64,000 nucleotides of DNA from Symsagittifera roscoffensis (Eukaryota > Xenacoelomorpha > Acoela > Convolutidae). The translations under genes and the position numbers were made by a program. Positions within the stretch are counted from its first letter, which is position 1. Each line of letters starts with the position of its first letter. Below are positions 38,101 through 44,291 of the stretch, one piece after another. The DNA is taken from the NCBI RefSeq assembly GCF_963678635.1, contig NC_087065.1:36793888-36857887 (forward strand), given 5' to 3'. Below the pieces are notes generated by a model. That model ran no database searches. It worked only from the letters and a program-made list of their open reading frames with translations, and was not told where the DNA came from.

Positions 38101-39342
38101 ATGATTAGGTTCACGAAACAGTGGTACTATTATGAAATCTTTTAGGCCCTTGAACACTACATTTGGGCGGCTGAGTTGGGAGACGCGCAGGCCTTCTACA
38201 ATTTGGCGTACTTGGCCCAGCTGGGCTACAAAATATCAGACCGGCTGAGGCACACATATCTCCATATTCCCCCGGAGTCTCTCGAGGATCACCAACATCT
38301 GCAACTCTACCTCTACAGGGATGTTATAGTGCTATAATATGTACTAATGCCATTATATTATAATAATATATTATAATTTTATATTATAACAAGACTGCTC
38401 GAATCAGGGCGAAGCCCTGAATGTTCCGACTGCCTTTTAAGGTCTATGGAGCAGTAATAACATGTAAAATTTAAATGTAATAAAGTAAAATTAAAATTTT
38501 TTTTCTAAAAAGTTTGAGATTTTTTGTCAAAACATCCCCCACACGCCATATTAAGTACAAACGGATAGATTTTTCTCCTATTAACAAATCAATTATGGCA
38601 TATAAGCTTCCTTGAACCAATTTGGAACGATTTCTAAGACGGATTAAATCTCGCTTACGCGTTAATAGCGCGAAATATATCGCGCGTTAATTGTCCCAAA
38701 TTGGCCAAAATGGCAATCTTTAAACCCTCATAACTTTAGAAAAAACGATCACAGGTGAAATCTCTTGTTCAAATTTAAGCTCAGAACAACAATAGTTTTC
38801 GAATGATGAAAAAAAATTCCGTCAAAAATGGCTAATTAAAAAGTCGAAATTTGTCTGAAGAAAAAAAAAACCCACCCGAGCACAAATATTCCGTTACTTT
38901 CGTATCGAAAGTCGGAACAAATAAGGCCACTGATATCATAAGAAAAGCATGGTATGCTTTTCCCATCAGGGTTTACTTTTTACTTAAAATTGTTCAAAAA
39001 TGTGCTAAAAAGTGGGAATCAGTATACTTGTTACAGAAAAAAAAAAACGAAATAGATAGTTATGTTAACGATATTTTGATAAAACATCCCTGTTTTTACT
39101 ACGCTTATAGTAAATGTGAGGAACTGGAACTGGCTGCTGATCCCGAAAACAAACTATTCACTCCCTGTTCAGTGGCGAAGTACAACTGGATGATGAAACA
39201 GTCCTACAAGACTTACCAGACCGAGATCAAATCGGCATCTGTGATTGTGACTCTAACTCTGATGATGCTGTTTTGTTATTTTTCAGTTTCTAGACGGGGA
39301 GGGCATCATTTAACATCACCGTATATTTTGAACAGTGTGTAG
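7726..39342 (+). CDS. SEL1L3: SEL1L3-like membrane protein gene, eleven-exon model
   Basis: Exons by eye: 7726-8110, 27607-27814, 30561-30783, 31132-32205, 32626-32788, 35276-35455, 35768-36051, 36755-36876, 37263-37401, 38146-38318 and 39111-39342. Every join is phase-consistent, giving about 1,060 residues, near the size I recall for vertebrate SEL1L3. Order of parts: signal peptide, a LamG/concanavalin-like region (exons 3-4), Sel1 repeats from the end of exon 4 through exon 10, then one hydrophobic segment near the C-terminus. Sel1 repeats are helical repeats used in protein-protein contact; the molecular role of SEL1L3 is poorly known, so a secretory-pathway or surface location is inferred from signal and membrane segments. 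Donors at 36877 (GC) and 38319 (GG) are non-canonical, and the exon-7 donor is ambiguous. Introns hold Helitrons, SINEs, a LINE, a palindrome cluster and the nested MRRF gene. The family name is inference from domain order. Confidence 0.75.
8331..8600 (+). repeat. Dispersed repeat with GGAAGGAACTTTGT, copy 1
   Basis: Shared blocks: ATAGGAAGGAACTTTGT, a T-run, GCGYAAAATCA, a TGATWTATC block, then the GGTTTG and AAAACCGG region. Copies also lie at 14760-14990 and, inverted, at about 30337-30480. Non-coding. Confidence 0.55.
8601..9224 (+). other. Intron 1 sequence, no feature recognised
   Basis: AT-rich DNA within intron 1 of the SEL1L3-like gene. I see no exon, RNA gene or clear repeat in it. 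Confidence 0.4.
9225..9420 (+). mobile_element. tRNA-derived SINE, family B
   Basis: The head GCAGCCGTGGCCGAGTGG carries an A-box, and GCGTTCGAATCCC is a good B-box about 50 bp on. The GC-rich body has GGGACCGCCTGCGGCG and a CCTGCACTGAGCAGG hairpin, and the 3' end is CTAATAAAAATAAATT. A head, body and A-rich tail of about 195 bp is a complete SINE layout. Its tail differs from the other SINE-like elements here, so it is a separate family. Confidence 0.8.
9421..9985 (+). other. Intron 1 sequence with a possible SINE body remnant
   Basis: Mostly featureless. From about 9780 blocks such as GATTGTCGGC and CGTGTTTTATTATG lead to a GCTAAGC hairpin and CGCCTATGTTG tail near 9990-10010, a weak match to the shared SINE 3' tail. 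Confidence 0.35.
9986..10174 (-). pseudogene. hAT transposase C-terminal fragment
   Basis: The 62-residue reading contains SNPSERVFSTAGKVV followed by NKRAPLTRDHVNVQ, the hallmark of the hAT dimerisation domain (SERxFSxAG, then xKRxxL). The catalytic domain and zinc finger are missing, so this is the 3' remnant of a hAT transposase. It lies antisense in intron 1 of the SEL1L3-like gene. It may have come from a transposon related to the non-autonomous elements in the window, but nothing proves that. Confidence 0.8.
10343..10878 (+). mobile_element. Hairpin-ended element with tRNA-like core, family C, copy 1
   Basis: It starts at an ACACAAGC-ATA-GCTTGTGT hairpin and ends at the GCGAAG-CTTCGCCTCTGT tail. 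Near the middle (10543-10611) lies a tRNA-like block with A-box TAGCTTAGAGGTAG and B-box GGGTTCGAACCT. A copy with the same ends and only scattered differences lies at 15331-15872. The 3' half includes two near repeats of GGCKTGCGTCACTTAG. Confidence 0.75.
10879..12334 (+). other. Intron 1 sequence upstream of MRRF
   Basis: No exon or repeat recognised. Short open frames at 11073-11380 overlap one another and look like chance. The last few hundred bases should hold the MRRF promoter, but I see no clear core element. Confidence 0.4.
12335..13159 (+). CDS. MRRF: Mitochondrial ribosome recycling factor, nested in an intron
   Basis: The 274-residue intronless protein starts at the ATG at 12335; the frame stays open upstream but has no ATG. 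Residues 1 to about 60 are rich in R, K and S with almost no acids, as in a mitochondrial presequence. From about 95 onward the ribosome recycling factor pattern is visible: QLMRVTKQYREQL, ISKSKAKVAKEEAKKV and INKMKKNGEIMDDE, that is, the two-domain protein's conserved arginine/lysine helix. It splits post-termination mitochondrial ribosomes together with mitochondrial EF-G2. The length is normal for the animal mitochondrial form. It lies on the same strand inside the 19.5-kb first intron of the SEL1L3-like gene. The lack of introns suggests retroposition or ancestral compactness; the frame is intact, so it is probably functional. Confidence 0.85.
   Translation: MNISRSCFSRTLIVKHFSLKKTTLRAQILAPNFFQLKNISANCTCRSIWTSAICFKKTSGSKKLKTKQTSAVEPSLDDFDDIVDSEHLTSQINSIETNLRDTFDREIILRPPLSTFENILVEVVDSSSGYSEKVELKMIAQLKSTVSEVSIDPVDPKDVEAIVKSLKENYSQSWPKIEDTEPTPTIKIQLMRVTKQYREQLCDISKSKAKVAKEEAKKVFDVANKKINKMKKNGEIMDDEYIAVRDALVLWNKFNMTKLDKLLTHQTLKLMNAD
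13160..14759 (+). other. Intron 1 sequence after MRRF
   Basis: No gene seen. A B-box-like GTATTCGATCCC with a TAGCACAGTGGTA block on the minus strand near 14410-14465 is too compact for a tRNA. No AATAAA was found close behind MRRF. Confidence 0.35.
14760..14990 (+). repeat. Dispersed repeat with GGAAGGAACTTTGT, copy 2
   Basis: Matches 8331-8600 through AGGGAGGAACTTTGTTTTCGG, the T-run, GCGTAAAATCA and the TGATTCGAAC block, at visibly lower identity. Confidence 0.5.
15331..15872 (+). mobile_element. Hairpin-ended element with tRNA-like core, family C, copy 2
   Basis: Same architecture as 10343-10878: opening ACACGAGC-ATA-GCTTGTGT hairpin, tRNA-like block at about 15532-15600, and the closing tail CTTCGCCTCTGTGTA. 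Differences are scattered, so both copies are moderately recent. Confidence 0.75.
15873..16419 (+). other. Intron 1 sequence before the Helitron block
   Basis: AT-rich, no exon or RNA gene recognised. A partial copy of the Helitron start (ATATTTAAATGCGGGC) sits at about 16400, just before the real start. Confidence 0.4.
16420..22163 (+). mobile_element. Helitron-like element 1, hugely expanded by internal satellite
   Basis: The 5' region reads TTTAAATGCGGGCTTCACTA, followed by the unique leader common to all copies. The 3' end has a CACC-GAA-GGTG hairpin, then GTTAAACG and CTAG ending at 22163, with a T after it: the Helitron signature. Between them are about thirty monomers of roughly 166 bp. 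No Rep/helicase frame is present, so the element is non-autonomous. The frames across it are satellite artefacts repeated with the array. At 5.7 kb it is four times longer than its neighbours, all of the excess being satellite. Confidence 0.75.
16735..21700 (+). repeat. Tandem satellite, 165-170 bp monomer with higher-order periods
   Basis: Monomer landmarks are CCCAACCCTGTAGTTGGG, then TTGCCTCCAAATATGACTG, GAGATATGACGTTTTTTGTG and TTTTCAGAAAACTT. Landmark spacings of 170, 165 and 168 bp add up to a 503-bp trimer. A 333-bp dimer is interspersed, as shown by repeated identical units starting at 17919, 18252, 18754, 19258, 19591 and 20095. Monomers near both ends are more diverged than the central ones, as expected from unequal exchange. 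Confidence 0.9.
22164..23551 (+). mobile_element. Helitron-like element 2
   Basis: It begins TCTATTATATATTTAAATGC directly after the CTAG of element 1 and ends with the GCACCGGAGGTGC hairpin and CTAG at 23551. About 1.39 kb, with only a few satellite monomers between leader and terminus. Opening TC and closing CTAG-T fit Helitron insertion at AT. Confidence 0.75.
23552..25122 (+). mobile_element. Helitron-like element 3
   Basis: It starts TCTTTTTTATATTTAAATGC immediately after element 2 and ends in the same hairpin and CTAG at 25122. Length 1.57 kb. Leader and terminus are nearly identical to those of element 2; one more monomer accounts for the length difference. Confidence 0.75.
25123..26695 (+). 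mobile_element. Helitron-like element 4
   Basis: It starts after the CTAG of element 3 and closes with GCACCGGAGGTGC, GATGAACG and CTAG at 26692-26695, followed by host TTAATCC. It is the last of four head-to-tail copies. Its monomers include two nearly identical adjacent units around 25880-26110, showing local duplication. Confidence 0.75.
26696..27606 (+). other. End of intron 1
   Basis: No gene recognised. Two similar blocks, TTTTTGAAAATAAATGTTTT (about 27308) and its relative near 27506, form a loose duplication of about 200-bp spacing. Confidence 0.35.
27607..27814 (+). CDS. SEL1L3: SEL1L3-like exon 2
   Basis: The acceptor TTTCTAG precedes 27607 and the donor is GTTAGT at 27815. The two leading bases complete the split codon from exon 1. 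It contains RPPDECLTFFGRLLL and ACPLDNDVIEMI. The exon sits 19.5 kb after exon 1. Confidence 0.7.
27815..29636 (+). other. Intron 2, first part
   Basis: No exon found. A degenerate SINE tail (AGAATCGCAGCTTCTTCTCT then GTGTAG) lies near 28510-28540. The remainder is plain AT-rich DNA. Confidence 0.35.
29637..30065 (-). mobile_element. Hairpin-ended dispersed family (about 530 bp), inverted eroded copy
   Basis: On the minus strand it follows the family order: CCGGAACA near the left end and TTGTCCTGAGCTCAAATTT, GATCATTT and AGACAAATTTCG inside. The central GC-rich palindrome of the other copies is lost. It contains a triplicated 31-bp unit (29802-29878). Confidence 0.6.
29797..29878. repeat. 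Three tandem copies of a 31-bp unit
   Basis: The unit CAGCTGTGATCATTTATGTA followed by CTTTATTT repeats three times without visible change inside an eroded dispersed element, so the triplication is younger than the element. Confidence 0.85.
30337..30480 (-). repeat. Dispersed repeat with GGAAGGAACTTTGT family, inverted partial copy
   Basis: The reverse complement matches the ACTGGGTTGAGTGATATATC and CCGGTTTTT parts of 8331-8600. It ends just before exon 3 of the SEL1L3-like gene. Confidence 0.45.
30561..30783 (+). CDS. SEL1L3: SEL1L3-like exon 3 (start of LamG-like domain)
   Basis: I chose the acceptor CTGTTTCAG at 30560 because it fits both consensus and phase; ATTAG at 30545 also fits phase. 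The donor is GTGAGC at 30784. The encoded strands (LSVSFDIYLLGYPGRG) look like the opening of a concanavalin-like fold. The DNA just upstream is a diverged copy of the 8.3-kb dispersed repeat, so it is not exon. Confidence 0.7.
31132..32205 (+). CDS. SEL1L3: SEL1L3-like exon 4 (LamG-like end, linker, first Sel1 repeats)
   Basis: The largest exon, 358 codons, phase 0 on both sides (acceptor TTTTCAG, donor GTTAAC). It starts with GDVRVEILQARG, has SSWYHLTLTID typical of LamG-type folds, then a basic linker, and closes with two Sel1-like units around YMASVMYYSGFGVPLDDEKG and LGFKYYYGLNGFPVDYS. Confidence 0.85.
32626..32788 (+). CDS. SEL1L3: SEL1L3-like exon 5 (Sel1 repeat)
   Basis: The acceptor is TAATTATAG; GAAG at 32634 is an alternative in the same phase. 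It encodes a Sel1 unit, with MLFWGSKGVDRDTGAAV then YYRQLADTGD. The donor is a strong GTAAGT at 32789, leaving one base of a Gly codon that exon 6 completes. Confidence 0.85.
32945..34640 (+). pseudogene. Non-LTR retrotransposon fragment, reverse transcriptase broken
   Basis: Three stretches of one reverse transcriptase lie in different frames or behind stops: 32972-33373, about 33374-33910 and 33911-34432. Visible signatures are a LISLLSTISKTFEKL block, the DFKKAFDTVDHDIL motif, GVPHGSVLGPLLF and the catalytic FADDTAI, then a KYLGFEI thumb motif. No endonuclease precedes it, so the copy is 5'-truncated in the usual way for target-primed insertion. There is a stop at 33371-33373 and another at 33908-33910. 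The 3' UTR ends near an AATAAAA at about 34605. It is a jockey/CR1-type element by motif style; the clade is uncertain. It lies in intron 5 of the SEL1L3-like gene in sense orientation. Confidence 0.85.
34689..34846. repeat. Cluster of inverted repeats, including two interlocked palindromes
   Basis: Arms of 17 bp (TCTCTAAACAATTTCAC) occur at 34689-34705, inverted at 34722-34738 and again at 34750-34766. Then an 18-bp arm at 34786-34803 pairs with 34814-34831, while a 15-bp arm at 34801-34815 pairs with 34832-34846. Both pairings are perfect. The second pair straddles the first, giving an A-B-A'-B' order. Confidence 0.9.
34893..35090 (+). mobile_element. Non-autonomous element (CAGGNGTGGACCTAGG type), diverged
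   Basis: It starts CAGGCGTGGACCTAGGACTT and keeps the family blocks TTTTTTAGGTC, GATTTTTCGGGC and CCCAAAACACTAT. It is more eroded than the copy at 36112 and lacks a clear right end. Confidence 0.45.
35276..35455 (+). CDS. SEL1L3: SEL1L3-like exon 6 (Sel1 repeat)
   Basis: Acceptor TTGTTCTAG, donor GTACAT. Its Sel1 signature is clear: LLRGQGGVDKDEQKGLSYLK followed by RAADQGHQGAVSALG. The 2.5-kb intron before it carries the LINE fragment, the palindrome cluster and a non-autonomous element. Confidence 0.88.
35768..36051 (+). CDS. SEL1L3: SEL1L3-like exon 7 (Sel1 repeats)
   Basis: The acceptor is TTTTTTTCAG. It contains AMHNLGYMYENGLVKGV and ALSVSVGQIYGDG, two Sel1 units, then LLQQGLKAYLKG. 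The donor is unclear. GTTACA at 36052 is canonical and in phase but adds two residues; GGGCGA at 36043 also fits the phase and would be a GG donor. Reading through meets a stop at 36088-36090. Confidence 0.8.
36112..36345 (+). mobile_element. Non-autonomous element (CAGGAGCGGATCTAAGG type)
   Basis: It starts CAGGAGCGGATCTAAGG, with TTGATTTTTCGAGCTTTCCC and GGGCACTTTGAGCAAAAG inside and TTTTTTGGCGCGC near the end. Same family as 2357-2510 and 40085-40315 but in the opposite orientation. It lies in the intron after exon 7 of the SEL1L3-like gene. Confidence 0.55.
36755..36876 (+). CDS. SEL1L3: SEL1L3-like exon 8
   Basis: Not seen as an ATG frame. The acceptor is CTCTGTCCAG, and the exon encodes YSEALMFYMMAAETGVEVAS and NMAHLCENEEDASEIAN. 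To join exon 9 in phase it must end at ACAG before GCATCT at 36877, a GC donor. Without that join the frame reaches TAA 15 bases later. Confidence 0.7.
37263..37401 (+). CDS. SEL1L3: SEL1L3-like exon 9
   Basis: The acceptor GTGGTTAG is followed by one base completing the exon-8 codon. It encodes YIGSHCAYSYYNKS and INRVGDFYFFGC, a Sel1-like helix pair with conserved-looking aromatic positions. The donor is GTAACG at 37402, phase 0. Confidence 0.75.
37459..37605. repeat. Short minisatellite of about 30 bp
   Basis: About five imperfect units built on GGTCCCTGTAAAACCTATGG with a variable spacer. It lies in the intron between exons 9 and 10 of the SEL1L3-like gene. Confidence 0.7.
38146..38318 (+). 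CDS. SEL1L3: SEL1L3-like exon 10 (last Sel1 repeat)
   Basis: Acceptor ATCTTTTAG. It encodes ALEHYIWAAELGDAQAFYNL then AYLAQLGYKISD. Phase agreement with exon 11 needs an end at CTACAG before GGATGT at 38319, a GG donor. The canonical GT at 38323 would put a stop at once in exon 11. If unspliced, a stop follows at 38335-38337 and the protein would lack its membrane segment. Confidence 0.7.
38390..38920 (+). mobile_element. Hairpin-ended dispersed family, reference copy
   Basis: Left end: CAAGACTGCTCG, a CAGGGCGAAGCCCTG hairpin and TGTTCCGACTGCC. Right end: GAGCACAAATATTCCGTTAC, a TTTCGTATCGAAA hairpin and GTCGGAACAA. TGTTCCGAC near the left end and GTCGGAACA at the right end form a short inverted pair. 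The centre holds a GC-rich near-palindrome around ATAGCGCGAAATATATCGCG. Five other copies are in the window. Non-coding. It lies in the last intron of the SEL1L3-like gene. Confidence 0.8.
39111..39342 (+). CDS. SEL1L3: SEL1L3-like exon 11 (membrane segment and C-terminus)
   Basis: The acceptor is TTTTTACTACGCTTATAG. It encodes KCEELELAADPENKLFTPCS and, further on, a hydrophobic stretch VIVTLTLMMLFCYFSV, then a short basic cytoplasmic tail. A Cys-containing stretch followed by a membrane helix matches the end I expect of SEL1L3. The continuous frame to its left is the end of a dispersed repeat and intron, not exon. Confidence 0.65.
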
Positions 39343-39514
39343 CAGAAATGGGATTGGAAAAATTACCCCAATATTTAAAACTTCGATTGAGTTTGCTCAT
39401 ATTGTGCTGGAAATAAATTATTTAGTTTTGCTTAAACTACTTTTGAGTTGAGTTATTTGCTCACCGCTTATGCCTTTTCGCTATAGCTGCTTTTTGCAAT
39501 CAGGGTTGTTTTAA

Positions 39515-40012
39515 GGGGGCGTCACACTTTTTGACTTTTGAGTATCTAAATTGTCGTCATTTGGTACTCTTTTACAACCATTTTGAACGATTTTTTCTCA
39601 AAATTTTTCAAAACAAGTTTTCTATCACTTTAGGCATATGTGATTTCTTCTCAAAAACTTACCTGCTTGGTGAATGAATTTAGCAAAAAAAGTATTTTGA
39701 GAGCTTGTATATTCATTTCGGTCCGGCGATAAAATTTAGAGACAATCCTAGATCGGCCTATGGGCAGAAATATTTTCTTTGTACTGTTCTTGAAAATATT
39801 TCACGTGACTCCGTAATTTGTCAAAACGATTGAAAGCGATTGGAACTTTTTCGATACGTGGAAATCGACCTGCATACAAGCAATCACTGAGAGCTAAAAG
39901 CCTATACAATTATGTGAATCTTGTATCTTTTAGTATTTTTAAGCATTTGAAACCCAAAAAAATGCTATCGAAATCAATGTTTTGACCATAACGAAAAATT
40001 TGTGTGACGTAT
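39515..40012 (+). mobile_element. Possible MITE with GCGTCACAC ends
   Basis: The left end GGCGTCACACTTTTTGAC and right end TTTGTGTGACGT form short terminal inverted repeats about 500 bp apart, with no coding content. No flanking duplication is obvious, so support is moderate. Confidence 0.4.
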
Positions 40013-40084
40013 TATCGTATAGTTTATCTTTCTTACAAAAACGTATGAATTTGTAACTTTAATTCCGTTATTCACACGCAGCAA

Positions 40085-40315
40085 TCGTAAAATTTTCTAA
40101 AGGTGCCAATATATACTAGTTTTGAAGGGGAGCGCGCGCCAAAAAAAACGCAATTTTTTACTCAAAATTTTTCAAAAAGTGCCCATAAACGGCAATTTTG
40201 ACCTGTTTTTTTTTAATTTGACTGCGGCGCAAAACTTTTTGTCAAAATAGAGTTTTTATACTGTTCTGGGAGCGCTCCGAAAATCAATTTAGTCGACCTA
40301 AAAAAAATCAAAATA
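40085..40315 (-). mobile_element. Non-autonomous element with GGGGAGCGCGCGCC
   Basis: It contains GGGGAGCGCGCGCC, CAAAAAGTGCCCATAAACGG, GACTGCGGCGCAAAA and TTTAGTCGACCTAAAA in the same order as the 1-2510 region. It lacks the outer CAGGGGCGGATC terminus, so it is truncated. Confidence 0.55.
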
Positions 40316-40691
40316 GAGTTATTGAAATTTTCTCCGATTTCTTGTTTATGCCAAAACGCAATATGACTCTGACTCCAAAATTTGGTGTTTTTGAAAACTG
40401 TGCAAGGGAGCATTTTTAATCTGAATGTTTCGTAACTGTTTTTCTACGGTAAAATTTCGGAGTGTTTTTTTTCGCTGGGTTTGGATCGTACTCAATGCTG
40501 CTGTCTAAGCTAGCGGGCAGCTAGTGTTTCAAAGCGAACCTTCTCTTTTTTTTAACATAACTCGCAAATAGAAGAGCTCAATTAAAGTGTTCACTTGTGT
40601 GCCTTTTGGCTATAATCATGATCTGTAGCATTGAAAACTTCATAGCATCTGTTCTCTGCTTTATTTGTGGGTACTTTTTGTGATGCGCTAA

Positions 40692-40880
40692 GCGTCCGTG
40701 CTCGAGTGGTTAGTGCGTGAGACTCATAGTTTCTCATCGTAGGAGAATATCCGAGACGTCGCTGCTTTTTTTTTACTAACTCGCGGTCTATTTTTACTTT
40801 TTCTTATTGGACTTTCTAGAACTCTAGAGCTGCTTTTTGTCGTGTTCTGACTAGTGTTTGCGAAGCATCGCCTTTGTGTT
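40692..40880 (+). mobile_element. tRNA-derived SINE, family A, copy 2
   Basis: Head GCGTCCGTGCTCGAGTGG with GAGACTCATAG, body TTTTTCTTATTGGACTTTC and GAGCTGCTTTTTGTCGTG, tail AGTGTTTGCGAAGC and CCTTTGTGTTA. About 110 bp upstream of the head is also shared with the next copy, so the mobile unit may be longer than a typical SINE. Confidence 0.7.
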
Positions 40881-41591
40881 ACATTTTGATCAGGCATTCC
40901 GATGTTACAACAAAAACGATTTTGGTCACTATACTTTGCTTCCTCTGAACTTGACCAGTGTCTAGCATACTCTGCATGAAACATCATAATATGCAGACTG
41001 ATGTTGCACCAAAATTGAAATCAACGTCTAAGGCGTTTGAGCAACCGTTACTTCAGTTTCTGCATAAATTGGGGCATTTTTGAGCTGCTGAACCAGAAAA
41101 AACTTTGAAACCGTGAGTTTTTTCTCTGCTTTCAGAAAATAGTAACTTCCTACACCTAATTTAGGTAATGCAAAAACTAGTTTTTTTATTGATTTTTATC
41201 ATCAACAAAAAGCATGTTCAGATGTGCTTTAGATCTGATTTAGATCATACCATGACTCCAACAGATAAGTTATTTTTTTAGAACAAAATTATGTATACTG
41301 AAAAAAGTGTATTTTGTTGTGTTTTATATCCATTGCTTTCGCGTTTGTTGTAAAAATAATATACTTATTGTTTTTGCAGTTGTTGACAAAATTTGTTTTT
41401 TTTGTGAGTTCATATCAAATTAAACTGGAAAGCTTGTTAGCGTAGTGCATTAGTACCAAACTTTTTTTCTCCAATCGAGCTCGCAAAAATAAGCGCTCAT
41501 TTGGTGTCACTTCAATCACAATCTGTAGCATTCGAAATTTAATAGCATGCGTTCTATGCTTTGCTTGTGGCTAGTGTTCGTGCATTGTTAA

Positions 41592-41770
41592 GCGTCCGTG
41601 GCTGAGTGTTCAGTGCGTGAAATTCTATGTCTCATTGTTTGCAGGAAAAAATTCGACACGTAGCCGAATTTTCACTAAGTTAAGGTTCATTTCTTTTCTT
41701 ATTTCACTTGACCGAGCGGCTATTGTCGTGTTTTAGCTAGTGTTTGCGAAGCCCGGCTTCGCTCTGTGTA
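41592..41770 (+). mobile_element. tRNA-derived SINE, family A, copy 3
   Basis: Head GCGTCCGTGGCTGAGTG, body TTCTTATTTCACTTGACCG, tail AGTGTTTGCGAAGC-CC-GGCTTCGC and TCTGTGTAA with a perfect hairpin. Upstream sequence (AATCTGTAGCATTCGAAA) parallels that of copy 2. Confidence 0.7.
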
Positions 41771-42684
41771 ATCGATGAAATGAGACTAATGAAAGATGCT
41801 GCCGTAATATGCACTAAAACTTCGGCTTGCACAAAATGCGGTTTTCGAATATTTGCCCTTACATATCCTTCTTTTAAGCTACCCTTTAGTTTGCCGAATT
41901 AGTTATCGCAATATTCTTGCATTTTTCTTTTTAAAAACTTTTTTCTCTGTTTATCAATACTCTGACTGCAACTATTTAAAGTTTTACAAAACATTATCAC
42001 CGGTCTATTTAACTATCTAATCTAGATCAGCTCAAACTTAAAACCAAATCAAAGACGAATTGAATATTTTAGTGGAATAGTTTGTGTTCAAATCAAGGTT
42101 TTAATTTGCATATTTTTTTTCCTTTTGATTCAAAATTATCGAAAAATCATTAGATGGATGCGTTTTTGCTTTTAAAAGTTTCAAGCTGTCCTATTTTTTT
42201 TGTAAAATCAACAACTTTTCTTTCTAAAAATGTAAGTTTGATAAGTTCTTTAAGGAAAAAGTTCAGTAACCAAATTGATTTAAGATGCTGTCTAAAAAAA
42301 TTTTGATTCAGTAATTTTTGTTTCAAGTTTCCCAAATTTTTTTGTTTTCCTCGGAAGCTCATCATTTATGCAATTTATTCTGAGTTGCATCAAACTAGAA
42401 ACTATCTAGATGCGAGCCTAAACTTATAACACAATATCAAAAATATCAGCTGGAAAGGAGGCTCTGGGGCTTCAACATCTAGAAAAGACATTTCTGTTTA
42501 TCAAAGATTTCAAACGAGATGTAAAAAACAGTCAAAAGTGCAGCCAAAATGTTTTTGGAGAGCTGAATAGTTTCGAGGTTTTTGATATTAAGTTCATAGC
42601 TAAAAAAATTTGATTCAATTTATAGTCTAATGTTTTCAATTTGATCACGCTTAACGATTTTCTCAAAGTATATTGAAGCCAGAA
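41771..42684. other. Intergenic, no feature recognised
   Basis: AT-rich, with no convincing frame on either strand. Confidence 0.4.
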
Positions 42685-43007
42685 ATGTGTATTTTCATTT
42701 AATTGTTTAATCTAAACAAAAACAGTTTTGCAACGTATAAAAATCATGTAAAAGTATTCCTAAAACGCAAAAACTTGTATCTATTTTGGTGCAAGTTTCC
42801 ATGTATCTCAAAAAAGTTGGAGAATCTTTTCTGAGCTTTCCAACTAAAAAATGGTAAAACCATACCTTGCATAGTTTACTTTTGAGTTTTTAGATACGGC
42901 CGCACAAGAAATAACTAAGACGTAGGGTGGTTTTTATGCAAAATTGACGCACGCGTCAGTCGGTTTGCATTGAAAGCAGTGGTTTTTCTGCAGGCATTTT
43001 CATTGTT
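42685..43007. repeat. 323-bp duplicated segment, copy 1
   Basis: It runs from ATGTGTATTTTCATTTAATT to GCAGGCATTTTCATTGTT and recurs at 44454-44776 with equal length and only about four visible substitutions. It includes a GACGCACGCGTCAGTCGG palindromic block. No coding content. Confidence 0.9.
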
Positions 43008-44291
43008 CTCTGATCCGTTTCCTCAAAATTCCTGAGCTTTTTATTCCGATCACGCCACAAAGTGAAGAGAAATAACTGTGGCGCAGGATTGTTTCTGCGC
43101 GATTTTGATTCCTCAAGGAAAACTTGCAAGGAGTCAAGTTTGCTATCATATTCTTGAACTTCAGTTTTGATCTGCGTTCAAAAATACCTAAGTCCTTGTG
43201 AACAATCTTTCCCTTCATAGACCAAGTGAACAATTTCTCCCTAGAACTAAGTGGAAAGTTCAAGCCGTAAGTTCTGAATACTTAAATCTGATTGGCTGAA
43301 AAGTTTTATCGAAACTTTTATTCCATTTTTTCTGAAGGTTTTTTTTCTGATGGAAGTGAAACTAATTTCAGTGCAAAAGAGTTGCTGTTTTCTTGCGTGC
43401 ATTCGAAATAATCCAAAGTTTTAAAGTTGTTTACTGTGACCCCACGTAACTTCTGAAAAGCAAATGGCAAAGCAGACAAGTCTTAAATTTTTCAAAAAAT
43501 AACATTTTCAATAAAGCACTAAAAACTAATTTTGTGGAATAGAAAAATCAATTACTTGATATCCTTGATACCCCTTTAAGGCTTTTTTCTGGTGAGCCAA
43601 CAAAACCGGTTAAAACAAGCTAGCCAGTTGTTGTGAATGTAGCACAAATTACGATCGCAGTAATAGAAACTGAAACAACAAAAGCAAGAGGTACCAATCC
43701 CCCCATCGTTTTAGGGGCAGAGATAGCTCTAGTGTAATGTAAATTCAAATCAATAAAGATTTTTGCAAAGGAACGCAAATCTTGCAAAAATCTTGCTTGT
43801 GCACAAATCTTGCTAAGATTTGCATTTTCATCTGGGAGGGGAACTCTTGCAAGATTGATGAATAAGTTGAACTCCTCTAGCCACGTACAAATTTCACTGG
43901 CAATTTAAAATTTAATTATTTTACTGAATAGTCTGAACCTGCAAGCTTTAAAATTTTCTGCCAAGATTTTTTATACGGCGTTAACAAACATGTGATCACT
44001 TTTTCACTGTTGGCTTTTTCTAACTGTTTTTCTTAGCTTTTGTTTTGAGAAGATTTAAAAAACGATGTTTGTACAATGTTTATACGATCTTTCAGTACAA
44101 TGACTGACTTGCAAGCATTCGTGCACTTTTCATGTATGTTTCCTCCGCCTAAGGTGAGAAAAATCCAACAATATCCGCTGTGAGATTTCGCTGAGCATCG
44201 ATTGGATACTAACAAAAACTTAAAATAGCACTGAATATTCCCGAAACATCGAAACTAAGTTAAACTGTTTTTTAATAGAATACAAAATCTT
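43008..44291. other. Intergenic, no gene; short AATCTTGC reiterations
   Basis: Nothing that looks like an exon. AATCTTGC words cluster at about 43790-43860 and again at 45165-45300. Confidence 0.4.

Noticed and set aside
38851-39110. N-terminal part of the frame ending at 39342
   Set aside because: It begins inside the dispersed hairpin-ended element and continues as intron; only the part from 39111 fits the SEL1L3-like gene.
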